A stretch of DNA of 64,000 nucleotides, from positions 199,330,001 through 199,394,000 of the forward strand of contig JBITNC010000001.1 of the NCBI GenBank assembly GCA_050084985.1. Reading direction: 5' to 3'. The DNA is from Nageia nagi (lineage: Eukaryota; Pinophyta). The notes beneath the pieces were generated by a model that did not search any database, was not told the origin of the DNA, and saw nothing but the letters and a program-made list of their open reading frames with translations. Shown here one piece after another: positions 1-11,738 of the stretch; the first letter of the stretch is position 1, and each line of letters starts with the position of its first letter. The translations under genes were made by a program, and so were the position numbers.

Positions 1-1262
1 TGATGTATTGTCAATATATACAATGTGTAATATGGAAACATGTATGGAATACTTTTATGATATATGGATGATATGTTAATGATATTCTAAGTGCAATGAT
101 GATGTGATAAATATGTTGGTGTGATGTTTATATTTTATTGTAAGATAACAATGTGGTGGACTATGATAATATTTATGATGTTATTATGATATTTATGAAA
201 AATATTAATTTATATTCATGATGAGTTTATTATGATAAGTTTATGTTTCATTATGAATGAATACTTTCAATTTTTCTAGAAAAGAATTATTGCAAAGTTA
301 TATCCTTATTCGACATTGAATGGTAGGATGATGTTATGAGATAATATCTAAGAAAACTAAATTCAATTATGTATAATGAATAAGGTACTTGCAATAATTA
401 TATTTTAATATTGTTAGACTATTTGTATAGAAATGTTATTGGTTGAGTAGGAGAAATAATCTTTCTAATGAAATGAGTCATGTATGGCTTAAGGTATGCT
501 TCTATAGTTATGAGAAGATAACCTAGTTGAAGTCCAAATCTACCTAAGTAAGAGTTAGCATACTTGAACAAGTTATAATGAAACTATGTGTGAGACTTAG
601 TAGTTATTACCTAGTATATTGACATAATCCTAGGAATTGAATATGAAACCTAGTCAAAACCCTAGGTAAGATTTGAGCACTATATTATGAGATTAAGGAA
701 TTATCAAGTAGGATAATTTAAGAAAATCTCATGAGAAAAAATAATTATTGAATATGATAATTCAAAGCTCTCTATACACATGAATTCAAGTTAAGAATAA
801 GGATTATCAAGAAGGATAATCAATGAATTCTCAAAAGTGGTCATGAAGGATCCTGAAGTACTTAAATTACTGATCTTGATGATGGTTTTGATCTAGATAG
901 GTTAAGGTACCATCAACAAGATATAATGTTTCAAGATGGGTTTATTAAGTAAGAATGCTATTGTCTCCTAAGATGAACATTCTAGGAAAGCTATTTAGGA
1001 TATTTAACAAGAAGGTTAAATATTAAGAGATAAATGTTGTTATCATCTAATGATGAGATCACAACTCAAGAATGATAACACTTAAAACCATTAAGTGATC
1101 TCAATCTCATAGTTCACAAGTAGCTTCTAAACTATTATTATTGAATATCCATGTGTATTTGTATATTGGTTTTAAAAAAAGTTATACTCATTACATAAGA
1201 GTTTATTAGGATTGGAGTTAGTTCAGATTTGATTTTTAAGGTGTAAAAATTAGGTCCTAATA
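1..1262 (+). mobile_element. Element A, 3' part of the 5' LTR
   Basis: This stretch is repeated at 11656-11738 plus 25019-26197, the second copy being split by element B. The repeat stops just before a tRNA-Met primer site, so it is the tail of a 5' LTR whose start lies left of the window. The LTR end reads CTAATA here and TTGACA in the other copy. Positions 71-75 (ATATG) are the unoccupied equivalent of B's insertion site. No coding capacity is seen. Confidence 0.85.
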
Positions 1263-1264
1263 TT

Positions 1265-1277
1265 TGGTATCAGAGCC
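1265..1277 (+). other. Element A primer-binding site (tRNA-iMet type)
   Basis: TGGTATCAGAGCC lies two bases after the LTR end. It is the standard complement of the 3' end of plant initiator tRNA-Met, used to prime minus-strand DNA synthesis. It fixes the orientation of A as plus and the LTR boundary near 1262. Confidence 0.92.
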
Positions 1278-3339
1278 TAGATTTTTAGGTTCACATAAGC
1301 AATCCCAAATTTCAACCAATAACTTTTGTGCTTGGGAAAAAGATGGCATCCTAGTAATTCTAGGGTAACTCATAATAGTAACAATTGGAAGACTATTCCA
1401 TGAGAATAAAAATCCTAATAGATATGAATAAGAGAGGTATGACTATCAAACATAGTCTCACTATGGAAAGGAAGATCCCTAAAGTAACTAAGTTGTCTGG
1501 ACATGGTGATGGTAAGGAATACAAGAAGGTATGTGGTACCCTCAAGAAGTTATAAATGTTTAAGAAGAGAAAACTTGTTGGTAAATATACCAACATATCT
1601 TATGATGAACATTTTAGGTAAACCATAAGGTTATTTAAGGTTAAATGATGAGATATGGTAGTCTTCCAAGGAGATGGCCACTCAAGAATGGATGAAACCT
1701 CAATAAGTTGGTATGAAAAAATAGTGCTCTTAATCACACTAGTTATAAGATAAGTTTTTAGAAAAAATAGAACTTCATACCTATTGCCAAATTTGTTTGA
1801 TCAAACAAAATTTTAACCCTAAAAAGGTTATTAAAATAGCTAGTATCAATATATTGGTTAAGAGATTTATCTAGTGATGAATAACCTTGAGAAGATTATG
1901 AGATAGCTTAATATTGATTTTTATTAATTAATAAATGAAGCAATCTCAAAAATAAGTTTGTATGATCTAAAAAAAAATTCAAGTGTTGAAACTTTAATAA
2001 TATCTTGATTATTCTTATGAAGAATAAGGCAACAAGAATAAATTAAGTAAGTCAACCATGTTGATTCATTAGGAAAGGTAACCTTATGGATTAGAAAACC
2101 AAAAACATATTTTGTTCCACCTTCAAGCTATTATAGTTCAATAAGGGGCTAATATAGCAATAGTTAATGGAATTCTACATCAAGAATAACATATTTCCAT
2201 CATGTTGATAGAACAAGAATAAAAAAATCAAGTAAGTTCCAAGAAAAAGATATCTTCCTCTTTAAGAAAAAAGAAGAAATAAACTTGATCATAAAAATAT
2301 ATATTTGTAAAATATAGGTTTTGAAGCAAGAGATGCAGTGAGCCATTGTATCCATGCTAATGAAGTCATCTTTGATGAATACCTCCTAGAATAGAATGAA
2401 GATAATCATTCTGAATCAAATAATGAGTCATAAATTTAAGATATAATAAAGTAAAAATCCAATTTATTGCTACCTATTGAAGCAAATCTAGTACAATGAA
2501 CTCCACTAAGCATTGAGGAATTGAACCTTCACATAATTGTTGAAAGGTTGAATGCAAATGTGCTAACATAAACATTGAAGATCTCAAGAACATTGAAAGG
2601 CTCCAATATGTATTATATTTCCCTTGAAAGGAATGATGAAATGATTCATGAAAGTAGGATATATGAATCAATAAGTATTTTGTAAAGGAAATAAATGATT
2701 TTGTGCTTAATAGTCAAGTAAAGAGAAAAGTGCAAAAAAGTGAAGATCCAATCTTAGGTAGAAGATTTGTATCATTATATTTATATTGAGAATAATTATG
2801 TATAAATAATGGTTATGGTATTTAAGAAAAAACTTTAAATAAAGTAAATAAAAAAAATCAAGTTTGAATTTTGGAAAAGTATAAAGAATATATCTCTCCA
2901 TATTTGAACAAAGTGAAGAATTTTCAAAGATTGGAAGGTGATATACAAGATCTTTTAGTAAGCTAAAGAATTGAACCTACTCTAAGGTAGTTTCCCTTAG
3001 TTATAGAAAGTGATAGTTTAAACCATTCAAGGTTTGTTATAATTTTAAAATATATTAAAAAAAATTTCATTGCAAAGTTAAAGTTTAGTGTAAGGTTGAT
3101 CCAACACCAAGGAAAGAAGAAATCAAAAATTTCAAGAACATTCAATACTAGCTTATTTATTTTAAGTCACAAGGGATATGAAGAATGATTTTTAAGAAAA
3201 AAAAATTTATTTATAGGTTCCTTGTGATTTAGTTAAGTATGATTCAAAAATAATAATAAAAGTTGAGAAGCTTAAGAATGGTAAAAGAGATGAACTAATG
3301 AATATGATCAAGAATTGCAATAACAAAAAAAATCTGGCC
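1278..3339 (+). other. Element A interior, upstream of the recognisable gag
   Basis: About 2 kb of very AT- and A-rich sequence with stops in all frames. An ATG at 1343 could be an old gag start, but I cannot recognise a domain before about 3340. No protease, RT or integrase motif was seen. Short ORFs on the opposite strand look like chance products of the base composition. Confidence 0.5.
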
Positions 3340-3663
3340 ATGGAATTTATAGGAAACAAAGATGGTGATATTGTTGAATCTTGGGTGAAAGAACTCAAGA
3401 TCTATTTTGGGACTAGAAAACTATAATACTTATCATAAGGATAGGTGGTTTGTTATGCTACCTAAATATTAAGCTTTAGAATGATGGGAGAACCTTGTGA
3501 AAGATAGAAAAATAAAGACTAAGTATGTGTAAAATAAGTTCATCATGGGAACACTTGATGAATTTGACATAATCAAGAAAATAAGTAGGTTAGTTAAAGA
3601 ATATCATAGGCAATTGGTGAAATTAATGAGGTATGAGATATCAAAAGTTCCATTCAAGAAAGT
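3340..3663 (+). pseudogene. gag: Element A gag core (Retrotrans_gag-like), decayed
   Basis: In plus frames one reads a block resembling the capsid core of Ty3/gypsy Gag: FIGNKDGDIVESWVKELKIY, then after a frame change ALE-stop-WENLVKDRKI followed by KYV-stop-NKFIMGTLDEF. The family pattern is F.G...V..W...L..YF, then A..WW......W..F. The two stops inside the second block fall at the expected Trp positions, and another replaces an expected Gln. Gag would form the particle that packages element RNA. No zinc knuckle or pol domain follows, so A looks gag-only and non-autonomous. Family assignment is by motif only. Confidence 0.6.
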
Positions 3664-5126
3664 CCATTAGCTTATTAAAATAAGTTGAAGATAAAGAATT
3701 ATTGCAACCACAAGATTCTTTGGGAATCCATCAACCAATGTACATGCCAAGAAAATAAGTTTTTCCATTAGAATAAATCAGTTGAAGACTTGAAGATAAA
3801 AATTAAAAGCAAAAAAATGAAACATAAGAGAGAAAATGATAAGGATAGTCCATTAGGATCAAAGAAATAATGAACCTAAAATGATTGAATAATGAAGATC
3901 AAGTAAAGGTTAAATATATCCATGAGAAGATTAGAATGGTTGAGAAGTTTTACAAAAGGATATGCAATGTGAATTAAAAAAATTTCAAAGAAAAAAATTA
4001 TTCAACTATCCAAATAAAATAGTTAGTTGGATAGTAGGACAAGAATAATTACTTCCATGAAGACTCTTAGTAAAAGTTGGAAGTAATATGAAAGTGCAAT
4101 ATGAAAAACATAGTAAGATTTTCCTGAGGACTTGAGGTATTATGCCCAAAAATTTGATGAATCCTAGATCCTAAAGAATAAATGGGGAAATAAGTTAGCC
4201 AAAAAGAATAAAAATTTAAGCATCATAAAATAAATTTAGTAAGAAAAGGGTATAAGAGAATACCCTGAGGAATAAATATATTTGGATTAGATATTTACCT
4301 TGAATTAATCTAACCTTTAGAGAAGAAAAAGGTTAGAATATGGATAAATGATAAAATAATATAACAATTTCATCATGAATTCATTCATCAAGAGAGATGA
4401 TGAAGTTTGAACTAAGGTAAATCCTTAAAAGCTTGGTGAATTGAAAGATATTTATATTGAAAATCCTAACTATGCATACTTATTCCTAGAAAATTTGAAA
4501 TATTAAATAAGGTTATGAATGTTGGAATGGTTATTAGTAGGCATATTTATTAAAGAAAATTAAGATAAACTGAATAAGTGAGCTATGTTTAAGAGAATCA
4601 TTTATATATGTAATAATCTAAGACTGCTAGATCTAGTTAATTTGTACATAACAAAGGATAAGAATTAATACCCTTTGAAAATAGTTAGGGTTAAGGGTGT
4701 AATAATTCCTTTTTATGATGATATATTAAGGACCAAGTTAAGGTCAGGAAAAGATGTCTAAAGGAAAAGAGGAGTAATATAGCAAACAACGTATGTTATA
4801 AATAAAGAAAAAACTATAAAAATGATTTTTCCTATAGTGATCAAAATTCAAAAATGATGCCATTAGAATTCCAAGAAAACACAAGAATTTATTGACTCTT
4901 AGAATAAATTAGTCAAGTTAGAAAATAAACTAGAACTTTTTATTTAATTTTTTTGAAGTCTTTTATTTTAAAATTTGAAACCTTATGAAGAAGATGTGTT
5001 ATGTTCCATCATGTTTTGGTATGAATACCATATGTAATGATAAAAGATGTTTTATTATTCTGTGTAAAATAAAAAAAAAGAACTCCAAACTATGGTAGTT
5101 AACATAAGGGGCTTTGTTAAACCAAT
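3664..5126 (+). other. Element A interior between gag and the polypurine tract
   Basis: About 1.5 kb of AT-rich sequence with frequent stops in every frame. I found no catalytic motif of protease, RT, RNase H or integrase. It is either untranslated or too decayed to read. Confidence 0.5.
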
Positions 5127-5136
5127 AGAGGAAGGA
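5127..5136 (+). other. Element A polypurine tract
   Basis: AGAGGAAGGA directly precedes TGTTATAGCC, the arrangement expected for the plus-strand primer and the first bases of a 3' LTR. It defines the left boundary of the 3' LTR of A. Confidence 0.7.
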
Positions 5137-5681
5137 TGTTATAGCCTAACTTCCTGTTGTGGATTCCCTTGCTAGATTCAAGACTATGTGGTATTTGTTT
5201 GGTGTGAAATAAGAGGACATTGTGATGTTTTATTTCACTTATACTATTTTTATGAAATTGATTTGAAAATGCTCTTATGAAAATATGATATTATATCTAT
5301 CCTTCTTCATACAAGATACTATTGAGGTGTACGTGTTATGTTGTGTAGGTGATAAGTATGAAGTGGGATGCTCATGGGTATGGAGATGATAACATAAGGT
5401 GTATCTAGGATCTGAAAAGAAGATTTAATATGAACACTACTAGATAGCTTCCAATTAGTAAGACACATATAGTTGCATGGGATGATGATAATCGAGAGTC
5501 CTCGTAATATGTGTGTTGAATGTTTATTCTTATTGGTTGTCTATTATGAAGATTCTACCAAGAACCCTCTAACAAAAATATTAGTAGGGGTAGATAATTT
5601 ATTGCACTTTCATTACATATAGATATTAATTTAATTAATGTCATTAATTAAATTAATAGATTTATAAAAATAATACTTAAA

Positions 5682-5684
<3 letters not shown>

Positions 5685-5715
<31 letters not shown>
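5685..5715. repeat. (AAT)n microsatellite
   Basis: About ten uninterrupted AAT units within the 3' LTR of A, in an already AT-rich stretch. Confidence 0.9.
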
Positions 5716-5880
5716 TCTAATAAATTAAAATAAAGTAATAAAATAAAAATAATTATGGATAAGCTTAAGGAAAAGATAAGCTTCACACATGGTCAGATAG
5801 GGTTAAGTGACAACTAAGAATTAGATGTCATGAAAATAAAATATTATTATTTTATTAGAAATCTTAATCTTTTGAAAAGT

Positions 5881-5888
5881 TATAAATA
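5881..5888 (+). promoter_or_regulatory. Putative LTR promoter TATA box of element A
   Basis: TATAAATA about 745 bases into the LTR, in the element's own orientation, followed by a somewhat GC-richer leader. Position and sequence fit a plant LTR core promoter. The transcription start is not determinable from sequence. Confidence 0.45.
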
Positions 5889-8800
5889 TACCTTTAGAGC
5901 TCACATTTTAGAGGAATTGCAAGTGAGAAGCAAAGATTTAGAGAAATTATGAGTTAAAGCAAGAGCTAGGGTTTCCAAGGCTTAGGGTAGTCTTAGAACA
6001 ATCACTTGGAGATGCAAGGTTATGCTATTAAATTGGACGATCAACTATTTTGCTTTGCAAAGGATTTTTTAACATTCAAGGATTTTGTAATCCTTACAAG
6101 AATTTCATCAATTTGATAGCATTATTAGGTCAATTCATTTTGATTTCTCGATTGGGTTATATAGAAATAATATATAATATTATTCTCTGAGTGTGAAAGA
6201 AAAATAATAGTTTGCACTTAGAAATTAAAGAAAATGTTACTTTGAATGTGGTGATGTGAATAATTAGAAAATGATTTCTAATTAGGGTGTTCTTCATAAC
6301 GTGGTGTTTTCATAAAATATTATGGTTTAGGATTTATTTTACCTTGACTTGGTTTATTTTTCTTTAATCTAGTTATTTTGGTTTGATCTATTACAAATTC
6401 AAATATTGATTTGATTCTTTGATTATAGCTAAGAATTTACTCTTGTATGAAATCCATCATATTCTTCAGTGAAAGTTTTCAAAAAAAATGTTATTAGTAT
6501 ATTGGAAATAACTTTTTCATATGAAGTCAGATTCAAATGAAAGTTTTAGAGTAATTCATGGACATGTATATGAATAAAACCTAGAAATATTTTTCTAATT
6601 GAGTATGCAGAGAAAAAGATAGAGGCATTCTAATAAGGATGACTTTTAAGGACTACATTTTTGATCTATTAGTTTATAGACATAAAGTTTATTTTAGTAA
6701 TCAATAATTAATAGGAATAATATATAAAAGAATAAATTTACTCTTGTATAAAGGAATGGTTCCTTGTTAAGAATTAGTATAGAGATGAATATTTTCTCAA
6801 AATATTAAAGAGATTTGGATAACTAAAAAGGAAGATTCCAAGAAAAATAAATTATGTTATAGAAAATTTATTATGTTATAGAAAATTTATTTTAGAATCA
6901 ATGATAAAATAAATTAGGAAGGAAATGAATTTATGTGGAATCAAGTTTGGATTTATATTCTTCTTCAAAAATTAAATCTAGATTTGAGTATGTAATCTAG
7001 GAGATTCTTGGTGTATTTTTATGTGAAAACATTTTTTCTTATGTATGCAAAAGTAATTACATTAGGAAAAGAAAATTTGTTCTGATTCAAGTATACCCAT
7101 GACCTACCTTATCCAAGGAAGGTGGTTTCATTCTTGTAAGCGACCCTTGCTTGCTCAATTGATTGAGAATATTACTTCATATTTGAAAAAGATACTTATA
7201 TCGAGATTTTGGTGTAACGCTACTCAAACTTTCACCATCTAAATCCTCTAAATTTAAGACCTTTTTTTATCGATTTGTCAACTTTTTAAAGGTTACTATT
7301 AAAACATATATCCCACATGGTTTACATATTAATATATTATTGATTTTAAAAAGTCTTCCTCTATTCTTTATAATTACGAGGGTACGATCACTAGGCATTC
7401 CTACCTTTGCTTATGGGTGGATACTTCTGATGATCGAGCCCTTATTTTATTAATATATATTGGAACTTGAGAAAGTATACTTATTATACCTATAAAGGTT
7501 TAATAAAACTAAATTCATTGTTCATGAAAACTTACGATTTAAATTCCATAACAATTTTAAGTATTCAAAATATTTTCATAGTATCTCCAAACTATCTCAT
7601 TTGATTCGATTAATTCCCAAAAGGTTTCTTAACATTTCTCATATGGTCCTAAATCTAAATTTGGATCACTATGATTAATTTGGGATCCTTTCTAAACAAT
7701 TAGGATGATAATGAATTTGTTTAGGGTTCTTAATTCTTTTTTATCATTTAGACCATTATATAGGCATTTAAATAATATTCATTTGATTATATATATATAT
7801 ATAATTTCACAATCTACTAAGTTTTAATAAGCCATAAATTTCATTAATATACCATGTAAAGTATAAACTCATTAAATCTCAAAGTTAATAATTCATTCAA
7901 TAATCAATAAGAGAGAAATAGATAATTTAATCAACTAAAGCATCTTATTTAAATATAATCCATACAATAAATGGAACTACCTTTATCACATGAGTTATTA
8001 CAAGGAGAGAAATTAAAATAGTCTTGTGGTTAAACATAGCTCTAAAAACATGTCATTAGTACATAGTAATTCACCTTTGTTAATAACTTGAATCCTTTAT
8101 AAATACTATACTATGTACCATAGATCATCTAATAATAATCATGAATGAATCCAATGAATTTACAAAGATCATAACCTTTGGTAACCTTTCTTGCTAAATT
8201 GTATGATTCTTTGTTACATTTTCATGATACATCATATGATACAACATTTGTATAAATCTTTATTAAATAAACTCCATGGTAAAGAGAAATCTTCATAACC
8301 TCTAGCATATAGATTAACTTGGTACATCCAATATCAATAAATATGTATCATTTGAAAACTCCTTAGATCATGAGCTCAATATTGAGTATGGATCTTCATG
8401 TTTATTCGCACAATCTCATTTTCATGTTCACTCTAAGATTCTCATGGATGAATGGTCATAAGTACTAAGAATAGATCTTGAGCATATGAGGATCAAGGTA
8501 GCTCATCTATTTTTGGAACCCATATGCATATGCACAAACTTATTAACACATCATCTATTAAAATTTGTAGTCTCAAAAAAATTTATGCTTTTTATGAAGC
8601 TAATTCTCTTCCTTGACCATATAATATTAATGAAACATTCAAAAATGAAGTTATTTTTCTAAGCCAAGTAGAATCATTTATAACTATATCTCATAGTGTT
8701 TCCTTTTTTTTGCATTTAATCCAATTAACTTAATTTAAATATTACAATGAATTTTCTTTAATTCAATATTACAATAATTCGTACATTCTTCGCTTTTATT

Positions 8801-9259
8801 ACTAAATCCAACTTGACTTAATAGATAGACATGTATATATATTTATCATAATTGATCTATTTTAAATAATCGTCTTTTTTTTAAAAAAAAAAAACCATTA
8901 CGAAAATAATTAAAATCCTTCTAAACTTAGATTAATTATCATGATAAATGCTGATAACCTTTCCAAGTACTAACTTACTACCCTTATAAATGGCACTAAT
9001 TCTACTAATTTGTAAAACTCTTATCACTCTATAATAAAATATCTAATTATTATATTAAATCTAATTAATGTTTTATAGGATAGTAAATCAAATAAATAGA
9101 TAGGGACCTACGAGGTGTTTGACAGCAAGTACTCTCCTCTCAAATGGTGTGAAATATATTTGCTGCAAACACATTATTTTAAATGCAAGGTTGCCAGATT
9201 TTCACTAACAGATACAATGAGAAGAGACCATGAACTTGCAGTAAAAACATAGCAAGTAT

Positions 9260-10310
9260 TTTCTGAAAGGGCGCAGGAGACTTTAAGAGTAAAACTTGAA
9301 TCTTTAAGAGTAAAACTTGAATCTGAAACCTTTCCCTAGTATTCTTTTTGGTATGCGCCCACCATGGGAGTTCTAGAAGAAGATATGGGTGCGCTAATAG
9401 ACATGTATGCAAAACGTGGATGAAAAGAGAAAGTGCACAGAGTGTTATAATTCTGATAATAAGAAGCGCTCAGAAAGGGTCTTCTGATAGGGTGCAATGC
9501 CTAAAAGTCAAATTCTTAACAGTGTTTTCCAGCATACACATTGTGGAAATTTGCTAAAGTATTCAAAATTGTGAATGATAGATATTTGATGTCAACGAGA
9601 TTAATCTGAATGCAGGAAAAAAGAAATTTGTGAATTGAACTATTATTTCAGAGCGTGGTTATCTCATAGAATACATATACTCTTACTGTCAAAAGGAGAA
9701 TCAAACTTTACAACCTTTAATATTATTCCACCGGCGTTTACCTCTGCGCGAACTCCAGAAAGAGGTATTAATATCCATTAAAGGTAATTACAAGTGGTCT
9801 TACCTCAAGTTATATGGTTGTGAATGACTGATAGAATGAGAGCGCTGGAAGAAGGTATGGGAATCCATTAAAAGTAGTTGGAAATATTTTGTATATATAT
9901 AAATACAAGATTTTGAGGTCGTAAGCGCCTAGAGTTGTCTATTTCAATCACAGAAAAGTATGCGAGGTATGGAAACTAATTACATAGCATACACATTTAT
10001 TAACTATACTGAAGACTACGCGTAGGAGACTTTCTAAAGAGTAAGTGTAAAACCAAACTCTGCAACTTTTTTCTGCATTCTTTCAATCCGTACCATTATA
10101 GAGATGCACAAAGAAGATATGGGATTCCATCAAATGATAGCACGACACACATAACAGACTTTATTGAAAAAAATTGGTTGAATCAAATTGAATAGTCAAG
10201 TATAAAGTTGGACTCGAAAACCTTTATTAGTATACTTCCGGAACGCCTATGTGAGATTGTACTATGCTTACAAAATGTAGATGAATAGGAAAAATGCACG
10301 AATATTAAAT
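9260..10310 (-). repeat. Degenerate tandem repeats inside solo LTR S
   Basis: Several motifs recur in the same order. GGAGACTTT...AGAGTAA blocks lie near 9275 and 10026, with weaker forms near 9696 and 10197. Variants of GAAGAAGATATGGG...CCATTAAA occur near 9374, 9755, 9848 and 10112. The block at 9410-9438 is matched at 10269-10297. A perfect 21-bp tandem duplication lies near 9282-9322. Unit spacing is irregular (about 170-420 bp). Units keep GCGC and CGCC groups that are rare elsewhere in the window. Confidence 0.55.
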
Positions 10311-10816
10311 AAAATATTTAAAGCAATGCAGGCTCATGCTATGCTTTTGAATAGATGTGAAAGTTTTATCTCCTCTAGCGATACCATTAGTTAGAGAGTA
10401 CACAACTTTACATGTTATATATCAATCAAAGAGTTTTTTCTAAATACTTTAATAGTATAACTGTTATAAATATTTTAATGGATCTTTTTTTTTAACAAAC
10501 TATATTAAATGCAACCTATAATAAATGCAAGTACGTTTTACAACGAATCTAAATAATTTTGTAAAAAAAATATCAAAGAATTTTAGATAAGTATTTTCTA
10601 ATGTATTATAGTAGGAAAAACAATTAAATGAACCTTTCTTTTAAACTATAGAAAATGCAATACATTCACAAAGTAAGTAAATATTCTCACTAAACATCAT
10701 ATAGCAAGAAAGAGAGTACCTGAGCTTTAAGAGGAGGAAATCCTTTGCTCCACAGGATTCTAACCAAAATTCTTGGGAAGAAATGAGAGAATACTTATTC
10801 CTCTAAAAGTCCTCAA

Positions 10817-10824
10817 TATTTATA
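10817..10824 (-). promoter_or_regulatory. Putative minus-strand TATA box of solo LTR S
   Basis: On the minus strand the sequence reads CCTATAAATATTGAGG. About 100 bases downstream on that strand is CAG|GTACTC, resembling a 5' splice site. The placement fits an LTR promoter with a long U3, but no other LTR copy is present to compare. Confidence 0.4.
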
Positions 10825-11583
10825 GGCCAAATGAAACTAATACTTCTAAGAAAATAACTATTATTCCACTTCATTACATTTACATGTAAAGGTGGAGATG
10901 CTAATATTTTTGTAAAAATTTTAAGACATACAAGACTTTATTTCAAATTATTAGCACCTACCTTCAAATAATAAATTGGATGGGGTTATGAACTCAATTA
11001 TTTTGGAGATGCTAAAGTATTCTAATTATGAAGAAAGATAAGTGTTCTTTCTTATCCCTAAGTTTAATTTTTATTAATTATTACCAATATTCTTAGTTAA
11101 AATTTGAATTCCAATCGATGTAATATTCCTTGTAGGTCAAAAATAAATTTTTGAAAATGCACATTAATTTTTTTAACACATATTATTATCTGTAGTGATC
11201 CTTTCATCCTGCAAGATAAATTTATTAGTACACATTCACATTAACACAGAGAAATATTTTCGAAAACATAGTTTTAATATGCATCTATATGATTTACAAA
11301 GGGTCTTTATGAGTCTATCAGTAATTCAATGCTAATCATTTTCTTATTTTTATTAATTTATTCCCTTAACCATTCATCCTGGTTCCTTGAGATCTTTGTC
11401 CTGGTTCTTTTGTTAGATCGACTTGTTACTTGCATCGTACACAATCTTGAAGCCAACATCATATTGACACAAGGAATACTTTTATTTAAAAATTATCATT
11501 ATATAGTAATAATTCAAACATAATTTTATTCACATCCTTGATGGTACTCAAGGTTGACTAGTGCCATTGGATGGGTCGTTACA

Positions 11584-11738
11584 TTTGGAAATGTATTAAT
11601 ATAATAAAAAGATGATTTGTATGTTCTTGTATAACTATACATTACTATACAATGAGAAAATGATGATGTATTGTCTATTTATACAATGTGTAATATGGAT
11701 CCATGTATGGAATACCTTTATGACATATGGATAATATG
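11584..11738 (+). mobile_element. Element A, 3' LTR, second segment
   Basis: Short stretch between S and B. Positions 11656-11738 match window positions 1-75 and following, showing that this is A's LTR. The last five bases (ATATG) are the left target duplication of B. Confidence 0.8.
11734..11738. other. Left target-site duplication of element B
   Basis: ATATG immediately before B. The same five bases follow B at 25014-25018, and the unoccupied site occurs at 71-75 in the other LTR copy. Confidence 0.95.

Larger units (their letters stand above)
5137..7134 (+). mobile_element. Element A, 3' LTR, first segment
   Basis: Starts TGTTATAGCC after the polypurine tract. With the later segments 11584-11738 and 25019-26197 it gives an LTR of about 3.3 kb once S and B are removed. 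The matching part of the 5' LTR is outside the window, so only the last 1.26 kb can be checked against a second copy. It contains a TATA box at 5881 and an AAT microsatellite. Confidence 0.6.
7135..11583 (-). mobile_element. Putative solo LTR 'S', inserted in the 3' LTR of A
   Basis: Read on the minus strand the segment begins TGTAACGACCC, a very common start of plant Ty3/gypsy LTRs, and ends GGGTCGCTTACA, giving TG...CA ends with an imperfect 11-12-bp terminal inverted repeat. A minus-strand TATA box lies about 760 bases from the start. Length (4.45 kb) is like the LTRs of B, but the sequence is different. No primer site, polypurine tract or coding domain is attached, hence solo LTR. Flanks ATTCT and TTTGG do not form a clear target duplication, which weakens the call. 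It contains more CpG than its surroundings. Confidence 0.45.

Noticed and set aside
9179-9557. Overlapping short ORFs on both strands
   Set aside because: They lie in the repeat array of solo LTR S and match no protein family; the openness follows from locally higher GC.
5137-11738. A single giant LTR of about 7.8 kb for element A
   Set aside because: The typical LTR ends at 7135 and 11583 in inverse orientation, with a minus-strand TATA box, make an inserted solo LTR more likely, giving A a 3.3-kb LTR.
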